From positions 1-64,000 of the forward strand of contig PDZS01000017.1 of assembly GCA_002753225.1 (NCBI GenBank): DNA of 64,000 bases, in the 5' to 3' direction. The stretch comes from Deltaproteobacteria bacterium YD0425bin51 (lineage in GTDB: Bacteria > Desulfobacterota > Desulfobacteria > Desulfobacterales > YD0425bin51). The notes beneath the pieces were generated by a model that had not been told where the DNA came from, did no database searches, and saw only the letters and a list, made by a program, of their open reading frames with translations. Positions 55,659-64,000 of this stretch are shown piece after piece. Numbering within the stretch: the first letter of the stretch is position 1; each line of letters opens with the position of its first letter. The position numbers were made by a program, and so were the translations under genes.

Positions 55659-56691
55659 ATGTTAAAAGTATTCAAGAGATATTTTAATTTTTTTTTTTCT
55701 AATATTTTGTTTCGTGATTTTAATAGCAGGCTGTTCAGATGAGCCAAAATCATCAGTTTCTTCTGAACCTTCTGTCAAAAAAGTTTCATTGCAACTGCAA
55801 TGGGTTACCCAAGCACAGTTTGCAGGATACTATGTAGCTTTGGAAAAGGGATGGTTTAAAGAGGAAGGAATTGAACTTGCAATAAAACCAGGAGGACCTG
55901 ATATTATTCCAGTCGATTTAGTAACATCTGGAACTAGAGATTTTGGAACAGCATTGCTTTCAGATCTTGTTGTTGCTATCCAAAATGGAAAAACGGTTAT
56001 CAGTATCGCGCAGATTCAGCAAGTCAACGGTTTGCTGTTGATAGCTAAAAAATCATCAGGAATTAAGGAGCCTAAAGATTTCATAGGTAAACGGGTAGGA
56101 ATATGGTTTCAGGGATTTGAAGCTCAGTATAATGCTTTATTGGCTAAAGATAAAATATCAGAAAAGGATATTAAAATTGTATCTCAAGGATGGGGAATGG
56201 AGCCATTTTTGAAAGGTGATATAGATGTAGCCTCAGCTATGATTTATAATGAATATCACGTTGTTCTTGAAAGCGGGATCAAGCATGAAGATATAAACGT
56301 GATCGATTATAGGACATATGGTCTTGATTTCCCAGGAGATACTCTTTTTACATCACGAAAAACTGCAATGGAAAACTCTGATCTCTGCATTAAGATGCTT
56401 AGAGCAAGCATTAAGGGATGGCAATATGCCATAAAACATCCTGAAGAGTCTGTTGATATAGTTCTTAAATACGACACGAGCGGTATCCAAAAGCGCAGCC
56501 ACCAGCTTGTGATGATGCAGGAAATTGCAAAACTGGTCCAGGTAATAGATAAACCTATTGGTCAAACTGATCGTAACGCTGTTTTAAAAATGGTTGAAAC
56601 GCTTCTTCATCACAAAATTTTAAAAAAAGCTATAGGTTTTGAAGATATTTGTATAAGCTCAATTTCTGAGAAAGCCATTCAAAAAAAGTAA
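55659..56691 (+). pseudogene. NMT1/THI5-like periplasmic lipoprotein with a frameshift in its signal peptide
   Basis: From a GTG at 55714 an open frame encodes a family-typical binding protein: LQLQWVTQAQFAGYYVALEKG, then FQGFEAQYNALLAK, like thiamine-precursor/nitrate-sulfonate binding proteins. Its first residues, ILIAGCSDEP, are only the end of a lipoprotein signal. An ATG at 55659 with AAGGGAC upstream opens MLKVFKRYFNFFF in a frame one base off. Removing one T from the 11-T run at 55688-55698 joins the two into a perfect lipoprotein signal with lipobox IAGC. The gene is thus shifted, slippage-regulated or misread in the data. It precedes a HAMP-PAS sensor and may be its ligand-binding part. 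Confidence 0.75.
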
Positions 56692-56704
56692 ACAGGAAAT
56701 TTTA

Positions 56705-58216
56705 ATGATTAACCAATTGATGCGAAAGTTGAAAGTTGGACGCAGAATTTTTGGGGGGTTCATTTTTATAGTGATTCTGTTTACAATGATCATTCCTTTT
56801 GTTCTGAAAGATCACCTATTGCTCGTCAAAAGGGTTGAGAAGGTAACAAATGTAGACGCTAAGACAGATAAGCTTCTATTACTTGGTTCGAAGCGCATCG
56901 AGTCTTCTCGAGTCAATCTGATGCGGTTTCTTCGTGATTATCTTCCAAGCACCCAGGAATCATTGAATGATATTTCACAGGCGACTCAGTTTTTTATTGA
57001 AGCTGAAAAGCTTATAGTTCAAGATCAGAAAGCCTTTGTAAAGCAAATCATTGAAACAGTTAATAATTATCGCATGATTCTCCATCAGATTGGCGTAAAA
57101 CATTCTGATAAAAATATTTTTGAAGCCAGCCGTCTTGTTTTTATGGCTCTCAAGGCAGGCAACGATATCTGCCTCCAGATTGAAAATATTGTGGAAAAAA
57201 ATGGAGACCGTGTAGTTTACGAAAACAAGATTGCTGATAGCAGGTTTAAAGAGAGTCTATGGTTTTTGATTGCCTATTATGCAGTAGCCTTGATCTTAAG
57301 TCTAATACTTGCGGCATTAGTTGGTAAAAGCATAACGTTACCTGTTTCTGAACTTAGAAATGGTGCTGAATTATTTAGGCAAGGGCATACCAATTTCATT
57401 ATGAAGGTTACAGGAACCGATGAATTAAGTCTTCTTGCCATAACTTTCAATCAAATGGCTACAGATCTTCATCAGAACAAGATTACTCTTCAGGAACGAG
57501 CTGGAGAGCTTGAAAGAGAGTTATCTGAACGTATGCGGGCAGAAAAAGAACTCCAGCTCTATCAGGTAAAACTTGAGGAGCTTGTTGAAAACCGAACCAG
57601 TGAGCTGAGCAAAGCAGTAGAGCAGTTAAGTACAGAAATTTCAGAACGTAAACAGGCTGAGGAGATATTGCAGAATACGCTTCAACGTTTTGCTGCAAGT
57701 GAACGCAAGGTATTAGCTATGAGCCAAGCTGTAAGTGATGCCCTTATAATGATCGACGGCAATGGAAAGATATGCTTCTGGAATCAGGCGGCTGAAAAAT
57801 TATTCGGATTTTCAACAAAGGAGGCTGAAGGACTTGATTTCCATGAGATTGCCACACCTATAGAACTTCGTGAAAAATCCAAAGCTGGAATAAGGAAATT
57901 TGCAGAAACAGGTAAGGGATCTGTTTTTGATTCAACTATTCAGACTATAGCTCTTAATAGAGCAGATCAGCGCATCCCAGTCGAAGTTAATCTATCTTCC
58001 TTTCAGATTGATCACGATTGGTTCGCTGTAGGTACAGTAAGAGACATAACAGAGAGAAAAAAGGCAGAGGCAGAGTTGAAACAGTATGTTACGGATCTGG
58101 AAAAATTTAATCGCCTAACTATCAGCCGTGAACTGAAAATGATTGAACTTAAAAATGAAATTAATGATCTATTGGAAATACTGGGTAAAGGTAGGAAATA
58201 CAAGATTGTTGAATAA
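56705..58216 (+). CDS. Membrane HAMP-PAS sensor without a kinase domain
   Basis: This 503-residue protein has helix 1 at about 18-35, a helical periplasmic domain (four-helix-bundle type) to about 185, and helix 2 at about 190-213. A HAMP domain ([25 protein letters not shown]), a coiled coil and a PAS domain at about 345-455 ([19 protein letters not shown]) follow. A final helix [17 protein letters not shown] closes the protein. No HisKA or HATPase is present. It probably passes its signal to the separately encoded hybrid kinase at 58273, which carries the same ELKNEIN helix after its own PAS. Confidence 0.88.
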   Translation: MINQLMRKLKVGRRIFGGFIFIVILFTMIIPFVLKDHLLLVKRVEKVTNVDAKTDKLLLLGSKRIESSRVNLMRFLRDYLPSTQESLNDISQATQFFIEAEKLIVQDQKAFVKQIIETVNNYRMILHQIGVKHSDKNIFEASRLVFMALKAGNDICLQIENIVEKNGDRVVYENKIADSRFKESLWFLIAYYAVALILSLILAALVGKSITLPVSELRNGAELFRQGHTNFIMKVTGTDELSLLAITFNQMATDLHQNKITLQERAGELERELSERMRAEKELQLYQVKLEELVENRTSELSKAVEQLSTEISERKQAEEILQNTLQRFAASERKVLAMSQAVSDALIMIDGNGKICFWNQAAEKLFGFSTKEAEGLDFHEIATPIELREKSKAGIRKFAETGKGSVFDSTIQTIALNRADQRIPVEVNLSSFQIDHDWFAVGTVRDITERKKAEAELKQYVTDLEKFNRLTISRELKMIELKNEINDLLEILGKGRKYKIVE

Positions 58217-58272
58217 AAAAAGCTCTTTTAAGCCTATTTATACCATTAATATTCTGTAAGGAGGAGTATAAG

Positions 58273-61200
58273 GTGGGAGAAGACAAAATAATCGATCATC
58301 AGCAAACAGATAAAACGGAAATAAACTTCGAACAATATTTCCTCAGCATGTTTGAACATCACAGTGCAGTCATGATTCTTATAGATCCTGACACGGGAAG
58401 GATCGTAGCCGCTAATCTTTCTGCAGTTGATTATTACGGTTACCCGCTGGAAGAGTTGAAGCAGATGACTATTTCACAAATCAACCAGCTCACACCTGAA
58501 GAAATTTTTAAATCTATGCAAAAGGTTAAAATGGATCGGAGAAAAGTATTCGAATTTCCTCATAGATTAGCAAATGGAGAGATTCGCTATGTAGAAGTTA
58601 ATTCGGCATCGTTTTCGTTTAGAGGTCAAACCCTTTTGTTTTCAATTATCCATGACATAACCGAACATAAAAAGATGGAACAAGGTTTTCGTGAGAGGGC
58701 AAGTGAATTAGAGGGATTTAATAAAGCTATGATAGGACGTGAATCCCGCATTTTAGAACTTAAAAATGAAATCAATGCCTTATGCGTAGAAATAGGAAAA
58801 CCTCCAGCCTATCCTACAGTTTGGAACGAATCAGTTCTAAAGACCAAAAGAATATCTTCTGATTTAAGAACAATATCTCCGAGTGACACAAAAAAAACTT
58901 CTAAAGTTATCAATCCTTCTATTTCAGAACTGATTGATATTAAAGCGCTTCAAAAGCTAATGGAATATCTCTATCGCGCTACAGGTATCAATCATGCTCT
59001 TATTGACAATGAAAGCAATGTGCTTACAGCAGCGGGATGGCAAAAAATTTGTACCAACTTTCATCGTATGAATCCTCAAAGCCTTGAAAACTGTCTGAAA
59101 AGCGACCAATATATCCTCAACCACCTTCATGACGGGCCATATATAGGTTATCAATGTCCCCAGGGGCTTGTAGATTATGCTACCCCGGTAGTCATCGAAG
59201 GTGTCCATGTAGCAAACCTGTTTACTGGCCAAATGCTGCATGAGCCTCCTAATTTGGATTTTTTCAGAAGTCAGGCTCTAAAATTAGGTTTTGATGAGAA
59301 AGCTTATCTTGACGCTCTCAAGGAAGTTCAGATTATTCCAAGGGATCGTATGCCTGATATTATGGCTTTTATGGTGGAATTATCACAAATTCTAGCTATG
59401 AACGGATTGACCCGAATGCGTCAAATAGAAATGGAACAAGAACTGATTAGATTCAATCAGGAGCTTGAAAACCGAATAAAAGAACGAACTATTGAACTTG
59501 AGACATCAAGGAGAGCTGCCTTCAGCATGATGCAGGATGCTCAAAAAGAGAGAGAACGTTCTGGAGAGGCATTAGCTAAACTTAGGGAATCCACGGAACA
59601 ACTGCTAACTGAAATAGCTGAACGCAAAAGGATTGAGGAAATCTTAAAAGAAGCAAAAGAGAATGCTGAGGCAGCTACCAAAGCCAAGAGTGATTTTTTG
59701 GCCAACATGAGCCACGAACTTAGAACCCCTATGAACGCTATAATCGGCTTGAGCCATCTGACGCTGAAAACCGATCTTACTCCTAAACAGAGGGATTACA
59801 TTGACAAGGTTCATATGTCAGCCCAGAGCTTATTAGGAATTTTCAACGATATCTTAGATTTTTCTAAAATTGAAGCTGGCAAACTCAATATGGAAACTAT
59901 TGATTTTGATCTCAATAATGTATTAAGTAATCTGGCGAACCAAGTGACACTTAAAGCTCAAGAAAAAGGGCTAGAACTGATATTTGATGTGGATTCAGAA
60001 GTACCTTTAGCATTAACTGGTGATCCCCTAAGACTAGGGCAGATTTTATTAAACCTGACTAATAACGCTATCAAATTCACGGAAAAAGGGATAATTACTT
60101 TATCGATAACTCAACTACAGGATGATAGTGAAACAGCTTTTCTTAGATTCTCGGTTAAGGATACAGGTATTGGCTTAAATGAGACACAAAAGGGAAAACT
60201 TTTTCAATCTTTTCAACAAGCAGATACGTCTACTACCCGTAAATATGGTGGTACTGGATTAGGTCTTGTAATCAGCAAAAAGCTCTCAGAAATGATGGGG
60301 GGTGAAATCGGTGTAGAAAGCTCTTATGGTCAGGGTAGTACCTTTTGGTTTACAGCGCGCTTAGGACGATTGGGAAAATCCGAGAGAAAAATTGCAATTA
60401 TTCCAGAAAAAATCCGCAACCTCAAAACATTAATAGTAGATGATAATGCTGTTTCGCGTGAAGTATTAAAAAGTTATTTAAAAAAATTTACTTTTATAGT
60501 TGATACGGTAGCATCTGGTAAAAAAGCTTTGGATGAGATTAAAGCAATGAATGTTCCAGGGAAAATTCCTTATGATTTGGTATTCATGGATTGGCAGATG
60601 CCTGAAATGAACGGAATAGATGCTTCACGGATGATTCAACAGGATTCAACACTTATTAAAATCCCCAAGATTATAATGCTTACAGCTTATGGACGCGAAG
60701 ATTTGATAAATCAAGCAAATCAGATAAACCTAGACGGTTTTTTGTTAAAACCTGTGACTCAATCTCTTTTATTCGATGCAGTTATGCAAGCTTTTGGTGA
60801 ACCTGTTGATAGAATAATAGATAGAGGTAAAAGGAAGAGCGAATTACCAGATGGTTTTGAATCTATACGAGGGGCTCGCATTTTACTGGTAGAAGATAAT
60901 GAAATCAACCAGCAGCTCGCTGTTGAACTTTTAAGTGATGAAGGTTTTTTTATTACAGTTGCAGATAATGGTCAGATAGGTGTAGATAAAGTCAAAGGTG
61001 CAGATGAAAATAAACAGTATGATGTTGTGCTTATGGATCTCCAAATGCCAGTAATGGATGGTAGAACAGCAACTAAAGAGATTAGAGAATGGGAAAAAAT
61101 GGGATTTAAAATTCCTATCATAGCCATGACAGCAGATGCAATGATAGGAGTACGCGAAGAAGTTATCAGCATTGGAATGAATGACTACATTACCAAGCCT

Positions 61201-61923
61201 ATAGAACCATCAGAAGTATTCAAAACTCTAATTAAATGGATTAAGCCGGGAAAACGTAAACTTCCTGATGAATATGTCAAAAATAAATTAGAAAAAACTG
61301 AAGATATAACCTCTCAAATCAAATTACCCCATTTGGTTGGAATTAACACAGACCTTGGTTTATCAAGGGTAAGTGGCAACCAGAAACTTTATATGAATTT
61401 GCTTATTAAATTTTATAATGATAATCAATATGTTACTAATCATATACAAGAGGCAATAAGAAAAAAGGACAAAGAACTGGCAGTTAGGATAGCACATACA
61501 GTGAAAGGGGTATCTGGGACTATTGGAGCTCAAGTTTTGCAAACTATTGCAGGAGAATTAGAAGCAGCGTTAAAATCAGATATTAATTCTGATTTTGGTG
61601 ATATAATTAATAGGTTTAATGCAGCTATGGAAATAATTTTAAAGGCCTTATTACCCCTTAAATCTTTGCAAACCGAATCGTCAACTAAACCTCAAGCTAA
61701 TAAGCCTGCAGAACAAGGACAATTGATAGCATTTATAGAAAAACTTATCCCTCATATACAGAAAAAAAAACCAAAGCCTTGCAAGGAAATATTGACAGAG
61801 ATGAACTCTTTTTCATGGCCTGAAAATTATTCAGCACAAATTAAGGAACTGGATCGTCTTATTGGCAAATATAAATTTAAGGAAGCTCAAGAAATTATAG
61901 ATCAGTTAACCAATTTGAAGTAA
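58273..61923 (+). CDS. Hybrid kinase with PAS and PocR sensory domains, two receivers and HPt
   Basis: This is a 1216-residue soluble protein with a PAS at about 25-140, an ELKNEIN helix near 165, and a PocR-type domain at about 210-375 ([45 protein letters not shown]). A coiled coil, HisKA (SHELRTPMN), HATPase ([19 protein letters not shown]), receivers ([22 protein letters not shown]) and HPt (AHTVKGVSG) follow. PocR domains bind small hydrocarbon-like ligands. Translation starts at GTG, with AAGGAGGAGTAT directly upstream. It is a duplicate of the kinase at 51566-54427 with different inputs. Confidence 0.93.
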   Translation: MGEDKIIDHQQTDKTEINFEQYFLSMFEHHSAVMILIDPDTGRIVAANLSAVDYYGYPLEELKQMTISQINQLTPEEIFKSMQKVKMDRRKVFEFPHRLANGEIRYVEVNSASFSFRGQTLLFSIIHDITEHKKMEQGFRERASELEGFNKAMIGRESRILELKNEINALCVEIGKPPAYPTVWNESVLKTKRISSDLRTISPSDTKKTSKVINPSISELIDIKALQKLMEYLYRATGINHALIDNESNVLTAAGWQKICTNFHRMNPQSLENCLKSDQYILNHLHDGPYIGYQCPQGLVDYATPVVIEGVHVANLFTGQMLHEPPNLDFFRSQALKLGFDEKAYLDALKEVQIIPRDRMPDIMAFMVELSQILAMNGLTRMRQIEMEQELIRFNQELENRIKERTIELETSRRAAFSMMQDAQKERERSGEALAKLRESTEQLLTEIAERKRIEEILKEAKENAEAATKAKSDFLANMSHELRTPMNAIIGLSHLTLKTDLTPKQRDYIDKVHMSAQSLLGIFNDILDFSKIEAGKLNMETIDFDLNNVLSNLANQVTLKAQEKGLELIFDVDSEVPLALTGDPLRLGQILLNLTNNAIKFTEKGIITLSITQLQDDSETAFLRFSVKDTGIGLNETQKGKLFQSFQQADTSTTRKYGGTGLGLVISKKLSEMMGGEIGVESSYGQGSTFWFTARLGRLGKSERKIAIIPEKIRNLKTLIVDDNAVSREVLKSYLKKFTFIVDTVASGKKALDEIKAMNVPGKIPYDLVFMDWQMPEMNGIDASRMIQQDSTLIKIPKIIMLTAYGREDLINQANQINLDGFLLKPVTQSLLFDAVMQAFGEPVDRIIDRGKRKSELPDGFESIRGARILLVEDNEINQQLAVELLSDEGFFITVADNGQIGVDKVKGADENKQYDVVLMDLQMPVMDGRTATKEIREWEKMGFKIPIIAMTADAMIGVREEVISIGMNDYITKPIEPSEVFKTLIKWIKPGKRKLPDEYVKNKLEKTEDITSQIKLPHLVGINTDLGLSRVSGNQKLYMNLLIKFYNDNQYVTNHIQEAIRKKDKELAVRIAHTVKGVSGTIGAQVLQTIAGELEAALKSDINSDFGDIINRFNAAMEIILKALLPLKSLQTESSTKPQANKPAEQGQLIAFIEKLIPHIQKKKPKPCKEILTEMNSFSWPENYSAQIKELDRLIGKYKFKEAQEIIDQLTNLK

Positions 61924-61979
61924 AAAAATAGAAGATCATCAAATGACTCGTAAACTAAATTTAACAAAAGGAGTAAGTT

Positions 61980-62507
61980 ATGTTCAAAGAAGAAAGAGAA
62001 GAATCAATGTTTGATTGGAAAATGATAGGTGATATAGGAGCTGGGCGTCCTAATCTAGGAGGTGCTATGGATGTTGCTGTATATAGATTAATGCAGTTCA
62101 CATTGAGAGATGTTATTATACAGGAATTTGATGCAGCAACCGCGGATAGGATTTATTTTAGGGCTGGTGAACTTGCAGGTAAAGAGTTTTGCAAGGCTTT
62201 AATCAACAAGAAAAGCGATTTTAATGGTTTTGTCACACAACTTCAGGAACTTCTTTCAAATTTGAAAATAGGGATTCTAAGAGTTGAAAAATCAGATCTT
62301 ACAAAGATGGAATTAACCTTAACTGTAGCAGAGGATCTTGATTGCTCTGGTCTTCCTGTTTGTAATGAAACCATATGTACATATGATGAAGGATTTATTA
62401 GCGGTTTGCTAACAGAATATTCTGGGAAAAAATTTGATGTAAAGGAAGTAGATTGTTGGTGTTCAGGTGATAGAGTTTGCAGGTTTGAAGTAAAACCCAA
62501 AAAATAA
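61980..62507 (+). CDS. V4R-domain protein
   Basis: This 175-residue protein has a V4R (4-vinyl-reductase-like) fold: a helical first half ([31 protein letters not shown]) and a Cys-rich C-terminal part with [12 protein letters not shown] and [16 protein letters not shown]4R modules bind small hydrophobic or metal ligands and often sit before signalling domains. AAAAGGAGTAAGTT precedes the ATG. It is 14 bases ahead of the next hybrid kinase and is probably its detached sensor. Confidence 0.88.
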   Translation: MFKEEREESMFDWKMIGDIGAGRPNLGGAMDVAVYRLMQFTLRDVIIQEFDAATADRIYFRAGELAGKEFCKALINKKSDFNGFVTQLQELLSNLKIGILRVEKSDLTKMELTLTVAEDLDCSGLPVCNETICTYDEGFISGLLTEYSGKKFDVKEVDCWCSGDRVCRFEVKPKK

Positions 62508-62521
62508 GATGGCAAAAAACT

Positions 62522-64000
62522 ATGTTAACTGTTGAAGAATCAGATATTGATAAGATCACAGAAGTTTTTTACCTTTTGCTCAAAGGTAAAAAGCCTGAGG
62601 CTATCCAATTACCGAAAGATTATCCAGACAATGAAGTAAAACAGGCTGTCGGATATATCAATAAATTTTTAAATGAGTATAACGCAGTTACTGATATTGG
62701 ATATACACTTTCGAGAGGTGAAATAAATTTTGAATCTCCCTACAAAGGAGGCCTTTTGATCCTTCAGTCACTGAAAAGCCTCCAGGCAAGCCTCAAACAT
62801 CTAACATGGACGACACAGCAGATATCGAATGGAGATTTCAATCAGCGTGTTGACTTCATGGGAGAGTTCTCTGATGCATTTAATACTATGACCCAGCAGT
62901 TGAAAAATTCTTTTTTGGAACGTGATAATGCCAATCTTGCCCTTCAGAGTCAAATTGATGAACTAGCTAAAGCCAGGCGCGCTATGCTGAACATAATGGA
63001 GGATCTTGAAGAAGCTAAAAAAGAAGCTGAATTAGCTACTAAAGCAAAAAGTGATTTTTTAGCCAATATGAGCCATGAGATAAGAACACCTATGAACGCT
63101 ATCATTGGAATGAGCCATTTGGTTATGAAGACCAATTTGGACCCCAAACAGCAGGATTATATTAGAAAAATCGATACAGCCGCTAAATCTCTTTTGGGTA
63201 TTATCAATGATATTTTAGACTTTTCTAAGATTGAGGCAGGTAAATTGAATATGGAAAAGATTGGTTTTCATCTGACCGAAACCTTAGATAACGTTGCAAA
63301 TATGATTACAGTGAAGGCTCAGGAAAAAGATGGACTCGAGGTTTTGTTTCACACATATTTGGATGCACCAGATTTTGTAATAGGAGATCCATTAAGGCTT
63401 AGCCAAGTTCTAATTAATTTGGGCAATAATGCTGTTAAGTTTACTGGACAAGGTGAAATAGTTGTTACAACTAAGCTTGAAAAAGATATGGACAAGCAGG
63501 TCATGCTCCGTTTTACTGTGCGTGATTCAGGGATCGGAATGACAGAAGAACAGAAATCCAAGCTTTTTCAAGCTTTTTCCCAGGCAGATAGCTCTACAAC
63601 ACGAAAATATGGAGGTACAGGCTTGGGATTGACCATAAGCAAGCGTCTAGTAAATATGATGGGAGGTGATATATGGGTAGAAAGCCAGACAGGGAAGGGG
63701 AGTGAATTTATTTTCACTGCTGTTTTCGACAAAGGGGAGGGTGACAGCAAGAAAATTTTAGTAATTCCAGAAGATTTAGTTGGAAAAAGAGTCCTCGTAG
63801 TGGACGACAGTCAAACCTCTTGTCTGATTTTTGAGGAAATGTTAAAGGTTTTTAACCTTCAGCCAGTTGTGGTTTCGTCAGGTGAGGCAGCTTTGGAAGA
63901 ATTGAGGCAGGCTGACTCAGCTAACCCTTTCGAGATTGCATTAATTGATTTAAAAATGCCTAAAATGAATGGTATTGAAACCATTCGCTGTATCCGTGAT
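62522..64000 (+). CDS. Hybrid histidine kinase, partial (runs off right edge)
   Basis: An open frame from the ATG at 62522 continues to the window end, 493 codons with no stop. It has a helical N-terminus without membrane helices and a HAMP-like stretch at about 95-140 ([16 protein letters not shown]). A coiled coil, HisKA with SHEIRTPMN, HATPase ([26 protein letters not shown]) and a receiver beginning VLVVDDSQT with phospho-Asp in [11 protein letters not shown] follow. It is the third close paralogue of the kinases at 51566 and 58273. The rest probably holds a second receiver and HPt. The V4R protein is its likely input. Confidence 0.92.
   Translation, partial: MLTVEESDIDKITEVFYLLLKGKKPEAIQLPKDYPDNEVKQAVGYINKFLNEYNAVTDIGYTLSRGEINFESPYKGGLLILQSLKSLQASLKHLTWTTQQISNGDFNQRVDFMGEFSDAFNTMTQQLKNSFLERDNANLALQSQIDELAKARRAMLNIMEDLEEAKKEAELATKAKSDFLANMSHEIRTPMNAIIGMSHLVMKTNLDPKQQDYIRKIDTAAKSLLGIINDILDFSKIEAGKLNMEKIGFHLTETLDNVANMITVKAQEKDGLEVLFHTYLDAPDFVIGDPLRLSQVLINLGNNAVKFTGQGEIVVTTKLEKDMDKQVMLRFTVRDSGIGMTEEQKSKLFQAFSQADSSTTRKYGGTGLGLTISKRLVNMMGGDIWVESQTGKGSEFIFTAVFDKGEGDSKKILVIPEDLVGKRVLVVDDSQTSCLIFEEMLKVFNLQPVVVSSGEAALEELRQADSANPFEIALIDLKMPKMNGIETIRCIRD

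Overview
This window is AT-rich bacterial DNA that most resembles a sulfate-reducing deltaproteobacterium (Desulfobacterota, Desulfobacteraceae-like). The evidence is the pairing of AhbC and AhbD around HemB (the siroheme-dependent heme route), a TauE/SafE-type exporter, a PPi-dependent phosphofructokinase, Tat-exported iron-sulfur redox proteins and an exceptionally dense set of sensor kinases. The genus cannot be fixed from the sequence alone. No tRNA, rRNA, transposase or phage gene was found.

Layout. 1-2 kb: the start of an unknown protein running off the left edge, a decayed two-spacer CRISPR array, and an MFS transporter that looks G+C-richer than its surroundings. 2-3.6 kb: a TerC-family membrane protein with a complete seven-blade WD40 propeller inserted before its last membrane helix. 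3.7-12.5 kb (minus strand): one tightly packed operon of a TauE/SafE permease, a small membrane protein with a Cys cluster, a receiver-CBS protein, a sensor kinase whose phospho-accepting His is Arg, a GNAT-acetyltransferase/histone-deacetylase fusion, a normal sensor kinase and a receiver-only regulator. Divergent sigma-54-like promoters lie at its head, and an NtrC-type regulator with its kinase sits at 14.5-18 kb. 18-20.8 kb: a membrane protein, a CBS protein, MoaC and a MobA-like protein.

20.8-24.1 kb (plus): a probably leaderless PabA/TrpG-type amidotransferase, a Tat HybA-like four-cluster ferredoxin, a cytochrome-b-like membrane protein, an orphan HypC and a radical SAM protein, all overlapping or nearly so. 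24-34.5 kb: two alpha/beta hydrolases, membrane proteins, a secreted metallophosphatase, malate dehydrogenase, an AcuB-like CBS-ACT protein, and the AhbD/HemB/AhbC heme genes. 34.5-40 kb: a ClpX-like ATPase two bases from a PPi-phosphofructokinase, then a diguanylate cyclase.

40.3-64 kb (plus) is almost entirely signalling: a periplasmic binding protein with a hybrid kinase, a c-di-GMP cyclase/phosphodiesterase pair with a receiver-kinase-receiver-HPt protein, a full stressosome-type RsbR-RsbS-RsbT-RsbX set feeding into a hybrid kinase with a degenerate RsbT-like N-terminus, an AlbA_2 protein, a frameshifted lipoprotein of the NMT1/THI5 class, a kinase-less HAMP-PAS sensor, a PocR-containing hybrid kinase, a V4R protein and a third hybrid kinase that runs off the right edge. 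The three large hybrid kinases are close paralogues, so this part grew by duplication. A perfect 28-bp G+C-rich palindrome occurs twice (33.3 and 49.0 kb).
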